A DNA stretch of 64,000 nucleotides from Amphirosellinia nigrospora (Eukaryota; Ascomycota; Sordariomycetes; Xylariales; Xylariaceae), in NCBI GenBank assembly GCA_004123355.1, contig SCHM01000007.1:124001-188000 (forward strand), in the 5' to 3' direction. A model generated the notes under the pieces. It was not told the origin of the DNA, made no database searches, and saw nothing but the letters and a program-made list of their open reading frames with translations. Shown here piece after piece: positions 31,803 to 43,770 of the stretch (position 1 is its first letter; every line of letters starts with the position of its first letter). The position numbers were made by a program, and so were the translations under genes.

Positions 31803-32981
31803 AATGACGCTGCAGCCAAGCCTCCTTCCACGGGACAACCAGAACACCCAGTGGGGGATAGATCTCCTACAAGTTCCATTCCCATACTTTTCCCCCGGTA
31901 TTACTCTCCTCTCGTCTTTTATTATGATATATCAGGAAACATGTTTTCCTTACCATGTCCATCCGCCCAAGTCCCCTGTTGCCAGTTTCACCAGAATATG
32001 CAATTCGCCCAATATACGCAGACGATCTGCCACTGGACAGGCCTCAATACGACAGCTCAGCAATTTCCCAAAAACCATGCCACACCGCCATGTCGACAAC
32101 GATTCGGAATTTTCAAGTTCCATCTCCAGGGCTTATTTGAACTTGGATCCTTTATACCCATCCTATGGGGATTTGGTTATACTAGCAATAATGGCTATTT
32201 CTCCATGCCCACTCCTCTGTGTCCTTTGGATAACAGACATATGGTAAGCCAAAGAACCCATCTCGATAGTATCGCTAAATAACTGACGCGTTTCAACTAG
32301 ATGGCCGCGTCCGATTTTCGTACACACAGCAGCCAGCTGAACACGAACGATGCTGTCTATAGACCGGGACTGTCTGTTGTACCTCGTGACCACGATCTAT
32401 ACCCCGAGGGACTGGCCTTATCACCAGTAGAATTAGGTAATAATACAAGGTAAGCTCCTCTTACAATATGCTGCTTCGGATAGCTGCTGCTTACATATCA
32501 AGTTTATAGCCCACAGTCTACTCATATGCCAACCCCTACTACAGCTCAAGCATATCCTCCTATTACCAATCTTGAGCAAGAGCCTGGTTCCCTACTTGAG
32601 AAGCAGTTATGCAAACCCCAAGTATTGCTTCTCAGTCGCCATCTTTGCCTGTTCAAGTACTACCAAAGTATGTTTTAAAAGAAAGTAACGGAAGACAATA
32701 TGCTAACGGCGCGTTTTAAGCCAAGAAGGTAGTTTATTTAGTGATAAGTCAATCTATGAGAAACCCGATGTTGGGAGCATGGCTGTAATGGCCACCAGTT
32801 CGCTTCTAGGAGTAATTTCTTGCGTCATCAATATGAAAAGTCTGAGGCCTCACTGCGGTTTACTTGCCCAACATGCGGGAAAAAGTATAGGAGAACAACC
32901 CAACTCAATACACATCGAATAAAGGGATGCAAGGGGAGGAATGATAATTCATGTATCCAATACAGTTCATGTGGAAAATAA
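31803..32981 (+). pseudogene. C2H2 zinc-finger protein (putative transcription factor), decayed
   Basis: Opens MTLQPSLLPRDNQNTQWG. Protein-like Ser/Pro/Gln-rich pieces then alternate between frames (SPEYAIRPIYADDLPLD). Introns are visible: GTAAGC...TTTATAG (about 32451-32510) and GTATGT...CTAAC...TTTTAAG (about 32668-32720). The C-terminal part has two fingers in one frame: a variant first finger, EHGCNGHQFASRSNFLRHQY, and a second, FTCPTCGKKYRRTTQLNTH, with GC after it, stop at 32981. The GCNGHQF...RSNFLRHQ.EKS pattern is familiar from fungal C2H2 regulators. DNA binding is inferred. Confidence 0.6.
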
Positions 32982-34683
32982 CTTGAATATTCCTCGATTT
33001 ATCATGCAAACATCTGTAGTTACACAGTAATTATTGTGGTATCACCTACCCTGGGTTTCTTAACCCCTTTGTTTGATGCCTTACATCCTGCGCTAAGTCT
33101 TGTCACTAGGCCACTTGCTTGTTGGTCCACAACAGACCATGAATGGGCCTTGATATGGCTTCTGTGAATTATCTCAGGGGTTATGTGCCGGTCACCAATC
33201 GACCGGCAATATAATGCATCTTCTCCGCCGCCTGCCGAAGCTAACTCGAGAGACAGGGTAGCAACATGTAATTACTGGATAACTTTTTCGCTCATGCCCT
33301 TTCTCTTGTTGGCTAATCAAACGCACTACCTTGTTGAGTACTTGGTACTCCTCAGGTAATACGGAATCTAATACCCAAGGCGAATTAGGGGTTTCGAGGC
33401 AAACCCCCTTCCCCCTGATATTTTAATTAGAAAATAGCATTCAGAAGAGGACTCTCGAGGTCCCGGCACCGGCCAGGCAATAGATGACTGCCCAAGTCAA
33501 CGTGCAATGAAAGCAACTCCATCCAACTCACAGTGGCCAACTCCCCCCCAATAACATACATCAACACAACTCCCACAGCCCAAGGAAGGTGCTCGCACTC
33601 ACCCACATGCCTTTCTTTTACGTACCTCTCGAGCTTTCATGACTGGATCCCATCGAACTCTTTTGTTAGAACTTCTAGCCCAGAGTTTCTTCCTCCGAGA
33701 TACGGCCGGGCCAAGGCACACACTTCGATGGCCAAAACTAGGGCTGTATGAGGATACATTAGCTGGCTTCAACATGCGGCAGGCCACGTCATATCTAACG
33801 AGCAACAGTAAACGCGGCGGGTTTTGTCATCATTCATTGCGTCGGCGGCCTCTCGGCTGCTCTAGAAGGGTTGATCATCGTCGATGGCTCCAGGGTGCCT
33901 AGGTGCTTGAGCGTCACTCCGAAACCAACCCGTGAGTATTGTTTGGCTTCGCCTGTGGCGTTGAGGTAAGATTGTCTAGTTCCAGTTCACCGTACTCGCT
34001 TGCCTGGACACGGAACCCGCCCTGTGACCGTAATGTCAAGCGTCATCATGGGGCTCGCGAGCCGAGCACCAAGAGTTGCCTTCGGCTTCCGTCAAGGATT
34101 GATTCATACGATGTAATATGTTTGTGTCAGCCTAGGCCGGTAAGCTTTGTGAGCGGCGTTCTTAGATGTCGAGGTGCCATCGCCTCCACCACTGCATGGC
34201 TGACTATACAGCTAGAGAATATACAGGATCCGAGCTCAGCGCTTAACCACGAGCTAACCTCCAGAATGAATGACGAATGAGCTGCATTAGATCGTTGTTT
34301 GAGCTGTGGTCCTCCAAGCCCATTTCACTCCTGTCCTAACAGCGGCCGCTATGGGGCTTACTATTTGTCCACTCCGCAGAGATTCTATGACGTGTACCGA
34401 ACTTTTATCGCTTACGCAATGTGTACTATTGGCTATCAAGAGAATTCCCTGAGACGGGGCTGACTCGGGGCGGTCTCTCGATAAGGATCGACCGCCGTTC
34501 TAGGAGTAAAGGAAGTTATGAAGGCTTACTATCGAGGCCTATGGGGATGTCGAGGCCGCTCCCACGATTATAGAAGAGCCGTGTCATCACCCTACCAGAT
34601 TACCGATTCCCCTGCTTCTTGCTCCTTACCCTCAAATCTCTCCATTATCCCTCTTTATCACCTCAGCTCTTTCTAATCAAATC
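32982..34683. other. No recognisable gene
   Basis: Short overlapping ORFs (33533-33902, 33939-34280) without motifs; moderate GC. Nothing structural noted. Confidence 0.35.
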
Positions 34684-35500
34684 ATGGCACAAGTATTCAC
34701 GGCGTTCCCGTTCTTGGAGGCAGACGGCTTGTCTACCGAGTGGCTATTTGAGCCGGTCCACCCCATTGCCCTAACTCTTCCGAGACATTCCCTCCGCCCG
34801 GCGAGGGCATTTACGACCTAGAAGCCTTTTTCGAATTCGAAGCGGCCACCCAAGCTGGGACAGTAGAGGACCAGCCCGTCCCTGGTGCCGGATCTCCAGC
34901 AATAGACATGTGCAGCGACTTCCCAGCCACTACTCACGGATCTCCCCCGCAGAGCTGGGCTCATTTCTTCCGGGGATTGGCGCCGGCGCTGACGATGGTC
35001 TGGAGACATATCCTCCTACATTTCTTGCCGAGCCTCTCAGTAGAATTGAAAGCGATAGTCTTGGCCACGGCTATCGGGCCCCCTCCTGCCACTCCTCATG
35101 TCAAGATCGGACATTGCACTCCCGACATTAGCAGCGGCAACAATTCTTGGGAAGTTTATGGCAAAGCTGTCGGCTATGACAATGCCGGAGGGGACGCAAG
35201 TCCTAGATTGGCCGGTGCACTTCAAACTGCGCCGGAAGCTGACGGTCCTGCTCTCCGCGATCTGGAGCCCAACGTTGCAAATCCGATTCAGTCTATCCCC
35301 GTGGGGTTGAATACAGCCCCGAAGACTGAAAGAGTCCCTCTCGCAAGAGCATGAGGTCTTCCGTCCGACCAGTCGGGATACAAAAAACAACGCGTAGAAA
35401 CGTTCGCAGGCCTGACGCTCGGACAAACCGTCGTGAACACCACGCAATTGCGCGCCCGACAACGTTTTCTTTCAGAAGCTTGATAACATAGAAGCACGGT
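34684..35500 (+). pseudogene. Decayed hypothetical gene
   Basis: The ATG at 34684 gives MAQVFTAFPFLEADGLSTEW. One base later in frame, the reading becomes PPPGEGIYDLEAFFEFEAAT and PVPGAGSPAIDMCSDFPATT. A further shift gives GSFLPGIGAGADDGLETYP. The Ser/Pro/Glu-rich composition is like the N terminus of a fungal transcription factor, but no DNA-binding domain survives that I can recognise. Boundaries are approximate. Confidence 0.3.
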
Positions 35501-36028
35501 CATACAGATGCATTAGAAGCGCTGAAGAAAGGAAGGTAGAACCACGGATAGATGATTTCGATCTGATGGGTCTTTTCCGGATGCACCGGGCGCCCCGGTA
35601 GTATCTGTGCGCCCAGAATCTGGGGATTCGATACGCATAGAATGGGACCGAGATTGACTAAAATTCGTCTGTGCAGATATTCCTGGTAAAAGGCTACATC
35701 TAGTCAGCGCGGGAAAATGGAGTACCTCTTCAGCAACCGGGACAAAGTGTTAAGCTTAAGTACTGGCTATATACAAGTCCTTAGCCTGCGGTACTGTTAC
35801 TAGCAAGTAGCTTTATATTAGAATCAAGATGATCTCTTGCCATTTGTGATAGCAAGCAGCTCGGGACTAGAGGTTATTATGGAAAAAAAAGCATGTACAA
35901 GAAACACGCTTATAGAAATTCTTGAGATTGATGTGACATGAATTACTCTTGCTACACCTCTTTACATAGATATTTGCCCTCTATAATTAAACACTCTCTC
36001 CTACTGCTGACAAGCCGATGGTATCTGG
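35501..36028. other. No recognisable gene
   Basis: AT-rich, stops in all frames, no repeat seen. Confidence 0.35.
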
Positions 36029-36480
36029 TCATTTGTTCCAATATATGATTCCGGTGCCGGCGATTTGTGCAACCTCCCCCGAAAACGATTCCAGGTCAGC
36101 AAGCCAACTCCTGCTGGAGCGGTGGCTGCCCACATGACCGAGTGTTCTCAACACTGCTAGCTTCTGCGTCGATTCTATACCTAATAACTGCGTGTGAGAA
36201 CATCCTTTGGCTCTTTCCGAGGAGTCTTTCGCGAAGGCTGTCAACAACTTCTTGACCAAATCGCCCCTTAACAAACTCCAATGCCATGGAGACTGTCACG
36301 TCGCTGAACTTGATGTACCATAGTTCCCGTGCGCCTGATAGACACTATTTCGTCGATGCTGCGGAAATCGGGTTCGTACTGTGCCCTGTCATGGACAAGC
36401 ACGCCATCGATACAATCGATCAACGTCGACTCCGCCTCGTAAACCATGCTTGGAGCTTGCATGATGATTTCTAGTGCAAG
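36029..36480 (-). pseudogene. Fragment of an unknown protein in several frames
   Basis: Minus-strand protein-like segments follow one another across frame changes: MVYEAESTLIDCIDGVLVHD, then FRSIDEIVSIRRTGTMVHQV, then a second frame with VSMALEFVKGRFGQEVVDSL and RERLLGKSQRMFSH. Composition suggests one decayed helical protein. Family not recognised. Confidence 0.3.
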
Positions 36481-36979
36481 TTCCGGAGTAGGGTGTGGTG
36501 CAATATGTCTCGTGTATGGCGGTCGAGAAAATAGTGTGAATAGGTCGCAATTGGAAACTGAGTACCCATCGACCTATAATAACACCCCGCTAGCCCTTCC
36601 TTTATACATGCCATGTGCTGTGAAGACGCAAGGTCTCAGTGGGCAAAACCATAATCTAGATTTCGTATTCCCGCGCGCATCATAGGGCAAGCGCTCGGCG
36701 GCTAGATTGTTAATAACGGTTTTTAGACGGCGGCTAAACTGGGCGCGACGCGGGCATAGACACCGGAGCGACCGCCGATAGCCGAAACCCGCTCCGATTA
36801 GACGCTTGGCATGCGGTCGGCACGGGTCACATCAACGTCATCCTAACACGTACACCGGCACAGTCGGCCGTAATACAACATCCCCTCGTTGAATTTCTTA
36901 CTGATATGTTATCGTTGGAAAGAAGAATCGGAAACAACAGGATAATACATATTCTATAATTATACATTAATCGATGCTC
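36481..36979. other. No recognisable gene
   Basis: The ORF at 36446-36685 has no motif. GC-rich CGG/GCG words near 36690-36830 and AT-rich to the right. Confidence 0.3.
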
Positions 36980-37938
36980 TTAACTGCCTAGAACACTGCA
37001 ACGAGAAGCCACCTGATACTCGCGGCATATGTTCCCTTCGTAGTCGCAACAACGTATCTTAACAGCGAATTGACCCTTTTTCTCCAGGAAAACCCCTGCC
37101 AAGTCTCCACCTTTATAAATAGTCTCGAAATCATCACTCCAGCGCGATGTGTGCAACCGGTGCTGTGGTAACTTTGGCTCTCTGGATGATTCCATGGCGA
37201 TGGAGTGGCTCACATCAATGTAGGGGAGAGTAAACACCTCTGACTTTCTGCCCGACGCGTATGCGCTGCGTAACCACATAGTTCCAGGACCGAGCGTGGC
37301 GCAGCATATTCTAGAGAGATGCGACTTGTCATGGGCTATCGGACAAATGTCGTAAATTGGCACCCTGGTCGGTGTACGGTGACTGAGCAATAATCCCTCA
37401 TCAACTCCGGAATTACATACAAATTCGATCTTGTTACTGTTCCCAAAGTTGGACTTGAGCCAGCCGGTTTCCGAGGGATAAGGGTCATCGCAGAAGGTCC
37501 CGGGGAGTGGAAGAACGTTGCCATACATGAACTTTCCAGTTTCCCTCAGCGCTCTCATCTGAGGAGTGTGGCTCCACACGACATCGCCATCTTCAGTAAG
37601 CGCGTAATATGTATAGGGCTTGGAATGCCTCCTCCGAGCCAATTCCTCATCCGCGGCCGAAGCTTTGACCATAACCCACAGTCGAATTGTGTTGTTGCCA
37701 TTGCCTTCGCGCCAGTACCTCAAGGGGCTGCGGATTCTAGACCGTAGCGCTGCCAGGCCGCCACCAGCCAGTCAGACACGATGCCCTTTGGAAGCCATGA
37801 GGCACATCCAGCTTAGCATCTCCGGCATATCTCGAAACATGTTCGTATACCTATCTATGGTTCCCTCGATTTCAGGGTGACTTTTCAGTCCGAGCACACT
37901 GATGAAGAGACGCCTCAGAGGCGCTGAGATGGGTTAGA
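36980..37938 (-). pseudogene. Conserved-looking hypothetical protein, one in-frame TGA
   Basis: Reading from about 37938: SAPLRRLFISVLGLKSHPEI, TIDRYTNMFRDMPEMLSWM, then MASKGHRV, a TGA (about 37775), and LAGGGLAALRSRIRSPLRYW. The frame then stays open for 247 codons (RLWVMVKASAADEELARRRH, YYALTEDGDVVWSHTPQMRA, GDLAGVFLEKKGQFAVKIRC) to the stop at 36980. One stop in more than 300 codons, possibly CGA-to-TGA, indicates recent inactivation. Family not recognised; several Cys and His residues but no clear metal motif. The start upstream of 37938 is not identified. Confidence 0.45.
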
Positions 37939-38384
37939 ATAACTTCCAGAATCGGGTAGCAAAAGATGCATTGGTATAATGACAGCGTTGGTTCCTGGGC
38001 ATGGTTATAAGTTGCAACTATGGTGCCAATATGTAGTCAACACAGTTAAAATGAATAAAGACTCTTTTGCGTATGATAAATAAACACCTTGGAGGGATAG
38101 AGAAGTCAAGAGAAAATAAGACGAAGGGACATGCCTAATTATATATACACCGGTAGCCCACGGATCATTTGCCTGAAGGAGAGGGCACTAATCTCGTTTA
38201 GCAGCGAAACACACATGGGCGATTACATACATCATGGCACCAAAATAACCCCAGCCCCATCTCCTCACACCTACTCCAGTATCTAAATACTAGATATTTC
38301 ACAAGGTAGCTAGTAGTTCATTTTATTACCAATATACCTCGTAGGGCTTAATTCTTAAGAGACTTAAGAAGATTAACGCTAACG
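37939..38384. other. Flank of the pogo-type element, no gene
   Basis: AT-rich with stops in all frames. Ends in AACG plus the TA target of the next element. Confidence 0.4.
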
Positions 38385-39149
38385 TACCACACAGGCATCC
38401 TGCTCACACAAGCATCCTGCTCACTTTTTTTCATTTCTGCACCTTCCATTATTATTTTCAAATATCTCAACAACCAACAATGGCACCGTCGTACGAAGAA
38501 AGCGATCTACAGCTTGCAATACAAGCTATCAAACGCGACGAAAAATTATCGCTACAACGCGCTGCAAAAATCTATAATGTCCCTTACTCGACCCTTCGTA
38601 CGCGCCGCAACGGAATTCTGTCGAAGCAAAATAAACGGCCAGCAACATGTAAATTATCAGAATTCGAAGAGAAATCAGTCGTACGATATGTACTTGACCT
38701 AGATGCGCGAGGATTTCCGCCTAAGTTAAGTAATGTTGAAGATATGGCCAACCAACTGCTACGCGAACGCGACGCGTTACCTGTCGGAGTTAACTAGGCT
38801 TCAAACTTCGTACGACGACTACCTGACCTTCGAACGCGTTTTAACCGCCGAATCGATTACCAGCGAGTCCTATGCGAAGATCCCGACGTGTATCAAAAGT
38901 GGTTTGAGCTCGTACGAAACGTAATTGCAGCTAAAGGTATCCAAGAGGAAGATATCTATAACTTCGACGAAACAGGGTTTATGATGGTTGTAACGTCGTA
39001 CGAACGTCGCGGACGACCAAGAGCCGTCCAACAAGGTAATCGGAATGGGCAACTGTTATTCACGCTGTCTCGTCGTACGGCTATTCTGTCCCGCCATATA
39101 TCATCTACGCACTCAGTAGGGACTCGCACACGGATTGGCTTGAATGTAT

Positions 39150-39545
39150 ATATTGGGGGAGCATGAGCAGCCATTCGATGCCTGGTCGCTGCGCTTTCGT
39201 CGTACCGGGCCAGGACAAGCTGTACAGTTGTAGCCGGTCAACAGCCAGACCTCGAATAGCCACCCAAACTAAATAGCAAAATAAATACAACCCAACGCAA
39301 CCCCCCCTCATTCCTTCCAGCCCATGGCTACCACCGAAACTAAAAAACTTGGGGCGGCGGGCGGGAAATAAAAACCTCCGACCACGACTAAAAACCACCC
39401 CTTCGTGGGAGGTGGAAAAGTGAGGTGACGAGGCAAAGTCCCTCACACAGACTCGCGGCCGCGGAGCCCCTTATAAGGGGCCCCTTAGCCCCGGTCTGTG
39501 CGGGTGCTAGACCTATTGGGTCGTAGAACAAATTATTTTAGCCGG
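39150..39545. mobile_element. Unidentified insertion in the pogo transposase, with a large palindrome
   Basis: Transposase coding stops near 39150 (DSHTDWLEC) and resumes near 39550 (SWYKNSR). The intervening roughly 400 bp is non-coding. It contains an imperfect palindrome at about 39447-39502 (CACACAGACTCGCGG on one side, CCCCGGTCTGTGCGG on the other) centred on the perfect GCCCCTTATAAGGGGC. Exact ends and target duplication were not resolved. Confidence 0.4.
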
Positions 39546-39583
39546 GTTAACCCACCTGCTGTCTTGGTACAAGAACAGCCGTT

Positions 39584-39768
39584 TGTCAAATATAAGGGGC
39601 ATGAGGTTAGTCGATATAGTGACTATACCGGGGCACTATGTAGGCCCCATGTCAGGAAGACTGGGTCCCCCATACAATTCTGCAGAGAACACGCGTCTTT
39701 GCTACACAACAAGAAGATCAATACAACACAGTCTACACACTATTGCATGACATCGCTTATATCTGACA
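39584..39768 (-). mobile_element. Solo LTR (family 3) in the pogo transposase
   Basis: 185 bp, TGTCAAATATAAG...CTTATATCTGACA, nested in transposase coding sequence between KNSR and PPTTWKIG. Flanks CCGTT and CCGTC match at four of five positions. The inverse-oriented sister copy is at 62870-63054. Confidence 0.85.
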
Positions 39769-40838
39769 CCGTCCACCAACCACTTGGAAAATTGGAGTAA
39801 CAAAAAACGGCTGGACTACAAACGAAAGAGGTTTAGATTGGATTAAACATTTCGATTACCATACAACGCGTCGTACGAAGGGTATTTACCGCCTTTTGAT
39901 CTTGGACGGCCACGAAAGTCACCACTCTCTCGAATTCGAGTCGTACGCCAAAGAACATAATATTGTTACCCTTTGTATGCCTGCTCATTCATCGCATAAA
40001 CTCCTGCCTCTAGATGTGGGTTGTTTTAGTCCTTTAAAACGGTCGTACGGTAAAGAAATCGACAAGTTGGCCCGGGTCCATATTACCCATATTGGGAAGG
40101 AAGATTTTCTTGCGTCATTTTTTGCTGCGTACGAAGCCGCAATGACACCAGAAAACATTAAAGGAGGCTTTCGAGGGGCTGGCCTTGTTCCGTACGATCC
40201 AATGCATGTTATCTCACAACTTCCGCCCAAAAATTCAACCAAAACACCCCAGGGTCGCCCGACGGACCTCGGATTTGGGAGTCACAAACACCTTACAACG
40301 CAAAAGATGCTGAATTACAAGCCCAATACATTAAACACAAGGTCGTACGACATCAAAACAGCTCTCCTACAGCTGTTTTAAGTGCAATTGACTCAATTGC
40401 GAAAGGGACAAGCATGCTAAGACACCAAGTTGTACTACTCCAATCTGAGGTAGCTGAACTCCGAAAGGCAAATCACGAACTAAGCCGACGTCGTCGTACG
40501 AAAAACAAACGATCCAAGTTGGAGGAGCACTTACTATACAGGAAGGACAGGACTGGGAGACTGAAAGGGCTGTTGAAAGCCAAATAAATAATGAAGTACG
40601 GTCGGGTAGTCGTCGTACGAAGAAGGGTGTTGCAGGTAAACGGTGCTGTAGGATTTGCGGCGAGCCCGGACATAATGCTCGCACATGTCAAAACAGAGTA
40701 GTGTAGAAACATCTAGCGAAAGCGATTCCGATTAGATTCAATTGATTTTTTATGTTGTGGTTGAATTATTTTGATTGTTCGTACGAAGGTGCGAAATAGT
40801 GAGCAGGATGCTTGTGTGAGCAGGATGCTTGTGTGGTA

Positions 40839-41595
40839 CGTTGATAAAACTATGAGAGCAGGAATACTATTTTCTACATACTATACTGGCATGATTACTC
40901 ATAATTCCTCGTCATCTGAGCCAAACCCAAAGATATACGGATCAGCGGTTGCTCCTCACCTATACTAGCACTTCCCTGCTTCTGCATTCCTTGGCCTTCG
41001 GCTGGCGATTCTTGGAGAGATGTCTCGAATATCCGGCCAGCTCTCTTATCAGAGAGCTGGGTTGGATTCGAGTCTGAGCTATCTTTTTGTCGTCGGGAGA
41101 ACTTGTATAGATCTCACAGCTTCGCCACGGACCCCACGACCTGCGGTGTCTGGAGAATTTGGACTACTGGGTCCCTGATGTTTAGATTATGAGTATTGAC
41201 GAGTAAGTCATATATTGGTTAAGTAAAGGAACAAGTCTAAGTACAGGGTACTGAGGTGGTACCTCAGTATATATGGTAGATGTGTGTGGGGCGAAGTACC
41301 CAGCCACCGGAATTACCAGCCCCTAATTTCAACACCTGAGGTGGCTGTTCTTCACGGATCGCAGCTAAGCGGTCTTCAAGAACCTGGCTCGTTTAAATTC
41401 TCTCGTCCGTGGCCGCGTGTCAACAGACGTATCTGCTGTTTCGAAATCATGCCACTTTCGCTTACCCAGTCGTGTGGCGGACGTTCCTAGCAGGCCGCCG
41501 AAAAGCCCTTGAATAGAGCGCCTGGCCTCCCCCGTCTAGACATTAGCTAGGTTCATGGCTATGTTCTTCGTGTGAGCATCTAATGTCTTTCCCCT
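40839..41595. other. No recognisable gene
   Basis: Mostly short ORFs; 41284-41490 has no motif. The C-terminal coding end of the DUF3723 gene begins at its right. Confidence 0.35.
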
Positions 41596-43500
41596 TCGGT
41601 TAAGACCAGTGTTAGCTCCATCTCCACGTCAGCTGATGCTTCTGCCAGCGTTTCAGAGCCCCGCACTTTGCGTTTCCGTGGCGGTCTAAAGGTAAATTGA
41701 TAGTCACCTGAGCCAGACCCGGCTGCTGTCAGGCCAGGGTATTCCTGCTATGTGAATCAATTCCTTCCATGCGACTATCGACGCTAGTGGCCGGCTGCGT
41801 CTGACGAGATGGATCCTCTATAAGGCTGAGGGGTGAGGTGGTGGACCTATGATGGTCTGGTATGTCCTGCTCGTTCATCTCGACGTCGACGTCTCCATCT
41901 TGTGACACGTCAAAGACGCCAAAAAAAGACCGAATAAAATCATTCTGAATAAATGAAACCGAAGGCGTCGTCGACATATTGTAGGCCTAATATAGTATTA
42001 GCAGAAAAGAGCACCGTTAAAGTTCTCGAAATGCGGATATCGGTAGTTTACCACCGCGCCAAACACACTAAGCTTCCTTTAGAAGTGAGACCAGTATAAT
42101 TCGTGATGTCGCTATCCCGCATAGCCAGGTTGCTGCTCCCTTGACTTACTTTAGCATTATGAAACCCTAAAGTTACCGCCCCTCGGCGAAAGCGGGCCAC
42201 GTACTTCTCGTCTACAAACGCGGCCATTCGTTCGCCCTGCCTGTCTTGTGCAGGTGACTCGTCACATAGTCGAGGAAAATCGAGCAATGCATCAAGTATC
42301 AACAGGGCGAACGCAAGCTCCGAGGTGAGCGGTCTGCTCAAAGATTAGTATTCATCTTTTCCAGTTCGTATCGACCACTCCGGAGGAACTTCCCAATCCG
42401 TACGCAGGCTTTCGAACAAAGATAGTTTCCTAGTCTTGTTACTATGTGATTTAGTAGGCTCAATATGATGCCGCACGATCTTAGCCCCTATAGAAAAGTA
42501 TATCATGTTTTTAGAAGGCCTGAATACTTAGAATAACCACTTGCAGCGCGAGAATATTAGCCAGACGGTAGATCGTACCTCACTGTCGGAGATGAGGATG
42601 AAGATCTCGTACCGTCTTACCGCATCTTGTATGAGGCTCCGATCATCCGTGCTAGCCGACGGGCATTTGTACTGCAGAAAGCGCAACCGTGTCTACATCG
42701 AGTAAGTCCTTGCACTGTTCGACGCCGCGGAAGATCTCGTTATAGGTGTCCCGAATATGTCGAAAGAACGACGCCATCTGCATCGGGCAACGTAATGCCA
42801 GGTGCTTGTGCATATTGCCTAGCTGAAGCCCGTCCCAGAGCCCCGTGCAGGGGAGGAGCTCGTCGAGTGCCTGATGTACGACTTTGTCTCTCAAGAGGGC
42901 GTATAGACTTTTCCTCTTGCAACTGGATAGCCGGAGGATCCATCTTCTCGCCTGTCCGAGTTGATTTCCCGCCATGTAATACCTGACCTTTCGATAGATG
43001 GCGCCATCGAATAGGATGTTTCATGAGAGAACTGTTCGCTATCGAGGCGGAGAGCTCGGATACAGTCTGGTCCTAGGTTTTTGACTCCCTTAGCGAAGCA
43101 CGGCAGAGGGTTTAGATATCACGGCCAGGGCCTTACCTACAACATCAGTAATGAGCTTCACCATCCACCAGGCTGTCTCGCCGAATGCGAGCCTCGCAGC
43201 GAGGGCCCGTATCTTTCCCTGAAGATACCATATCTTAAAATTGCCGTGAAGGAGGGGGTAATCACGCGACAGGCTCCTCAGCAGGAGGTCTTGGCGAGAC
43301 AGCCGCAAGGCACTGAGAATATGTCAAACGTATTCGGGGAGACGGCCCCGAGCATATGGTGCTCAGGACGCGCTGGTTCACATCGCCCTCTGCGGAAAAT
43401 GCGAGCCAACTCTTTTACCCTTTTTGCATCGATTCGCAGAAGCTACTCTCTTTGAATTACCCGGAGAGCGGTGCTATTCTTATCAAAATCATGAGGAACG
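41596..43500 (-). pseudogene. DUF3723 protein, multiply frameshifted
   Basis: Minus-strand segments in family order: LRIDAKRVKELARIF and EHHMLGAVSP (N terminus), LLRSLSRDYPLLHGNFKIW, LAARLAFGETAWWMVKLITD, VRYYMAGNQLGQARRWIL, RDKVVHQALDELLPCTGLWD, LQLGNMHKHLALRCPMQM, QYKCPSASTDDRSLIQDA, MIYFSIGAKIVRHHIEPTKS, LDALLDFPRLCDESPAQDRQ, VDEKYVARFRRGAVTLGF, FIQNDFIRSFFGVFDVSQDG and RPPRKRKVRGSETLAEASAD, stop near 41596. Introns and at least five frame changes intervene. DUF3723 proteins have no known biochemical role but are a recurrent Starship cargo family. Assigned from remembered conserved blocks. Confidence 0.7.
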
Positions 43501-43770
43501 CTAAAGGTAAGCAGGGAGAGAGGTATTTTAATGATACCAACGCAGTTATCATCCATCGTGTAGCACAAGGAACAACGCGACAAAGACAGAGTAGAAAATA
43601 AGATAGATTACAATGGGATTTCAGCTATTCTAGGAGATCGCGGGCTATTATTTCAGATCGTAGCTACCTACCTGGTATTCGAAGCCCGTGATGCCCGCGA
43701 TGTTAGTGATTGGCGTATTTTACCATTTCGCGATTCTACTTTCCTTTTCTGATTCTCCACCGCTTGGCGT
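43501..43770. other. Spacer
   Basis: No gene recognised between the DUF3723 start region and the F-box fragment. The F-box frame may continue through here in shifted form. Confidence 0.3.

Larger units (their letters stand above)
38480..40706 (+). pseudogene. pogo/Fot transposase with C-terminal zinc knuckle, disrupted
   Basis: Starts MAPSYEESDLQLAIQAIKRD with a psq-like helix-turn-helix (AAKIYNVPYSTLRTRRNG), then a CENP-B/Tc5-like region (LSEFEEKSVVRYVLDL). After a frame change come QKWFELVRNVIAAKGI and IYNFDETGFMMV (first catalytic Asp). Beyond the insertions: SWYKNSR, NGWTTNERGLDWIKHFD, LLILDGHESHHS (second Asp) and CMPAHSSHKLLPLDVGCFSP (third acidic site region). A coiled segment (LRHQVVLLQSEVAELRKANH) precedes a CCHC knuckle CRICGEPGHNARTC, stop at 40706. 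At least three frameshifts besides the insertions. Confidence 0.85.
38488..40785. repeat. Sixteen copies of CGTACG across the pogo element
   Basis: The palindrome CGTACG, usually as TCGTACGA, occurs 16 times between about 38489 and 40780, in both coding and 3' non-coding parts, and not in the two later insertions. A given hexamer is expected less than once in this length. Spacing averages about 120 bp within element sequence. Confidence 0.9.
38387..40836 (+). mobile_element. pogo/Fot-type (Tc1-mariner superfamily) transposon
   Basis: 2,450 bp bounded by inverted repeats beginning CCACACARGCATCCTGC, each containing two tandem copies of a GCATCCTGCTCACAC unit, with TA target duplications at 38385-38386 and 40837-40838. 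The empty site would read AACGTACGTT, itself a palindrome. Inside lies a pogo-type transposase gene broken by indels and by at least two later insertions, the solo LTR (39584-39768) and a segment of about 400 bp (about 39150-39545). Confidence 0.88.

Noticed and set aside
39105-39446. 113-codon minus-strand ORF as a gene
   Set aside because: It spans the junction between pogo transposase and the unidentified insertion and has no motif.
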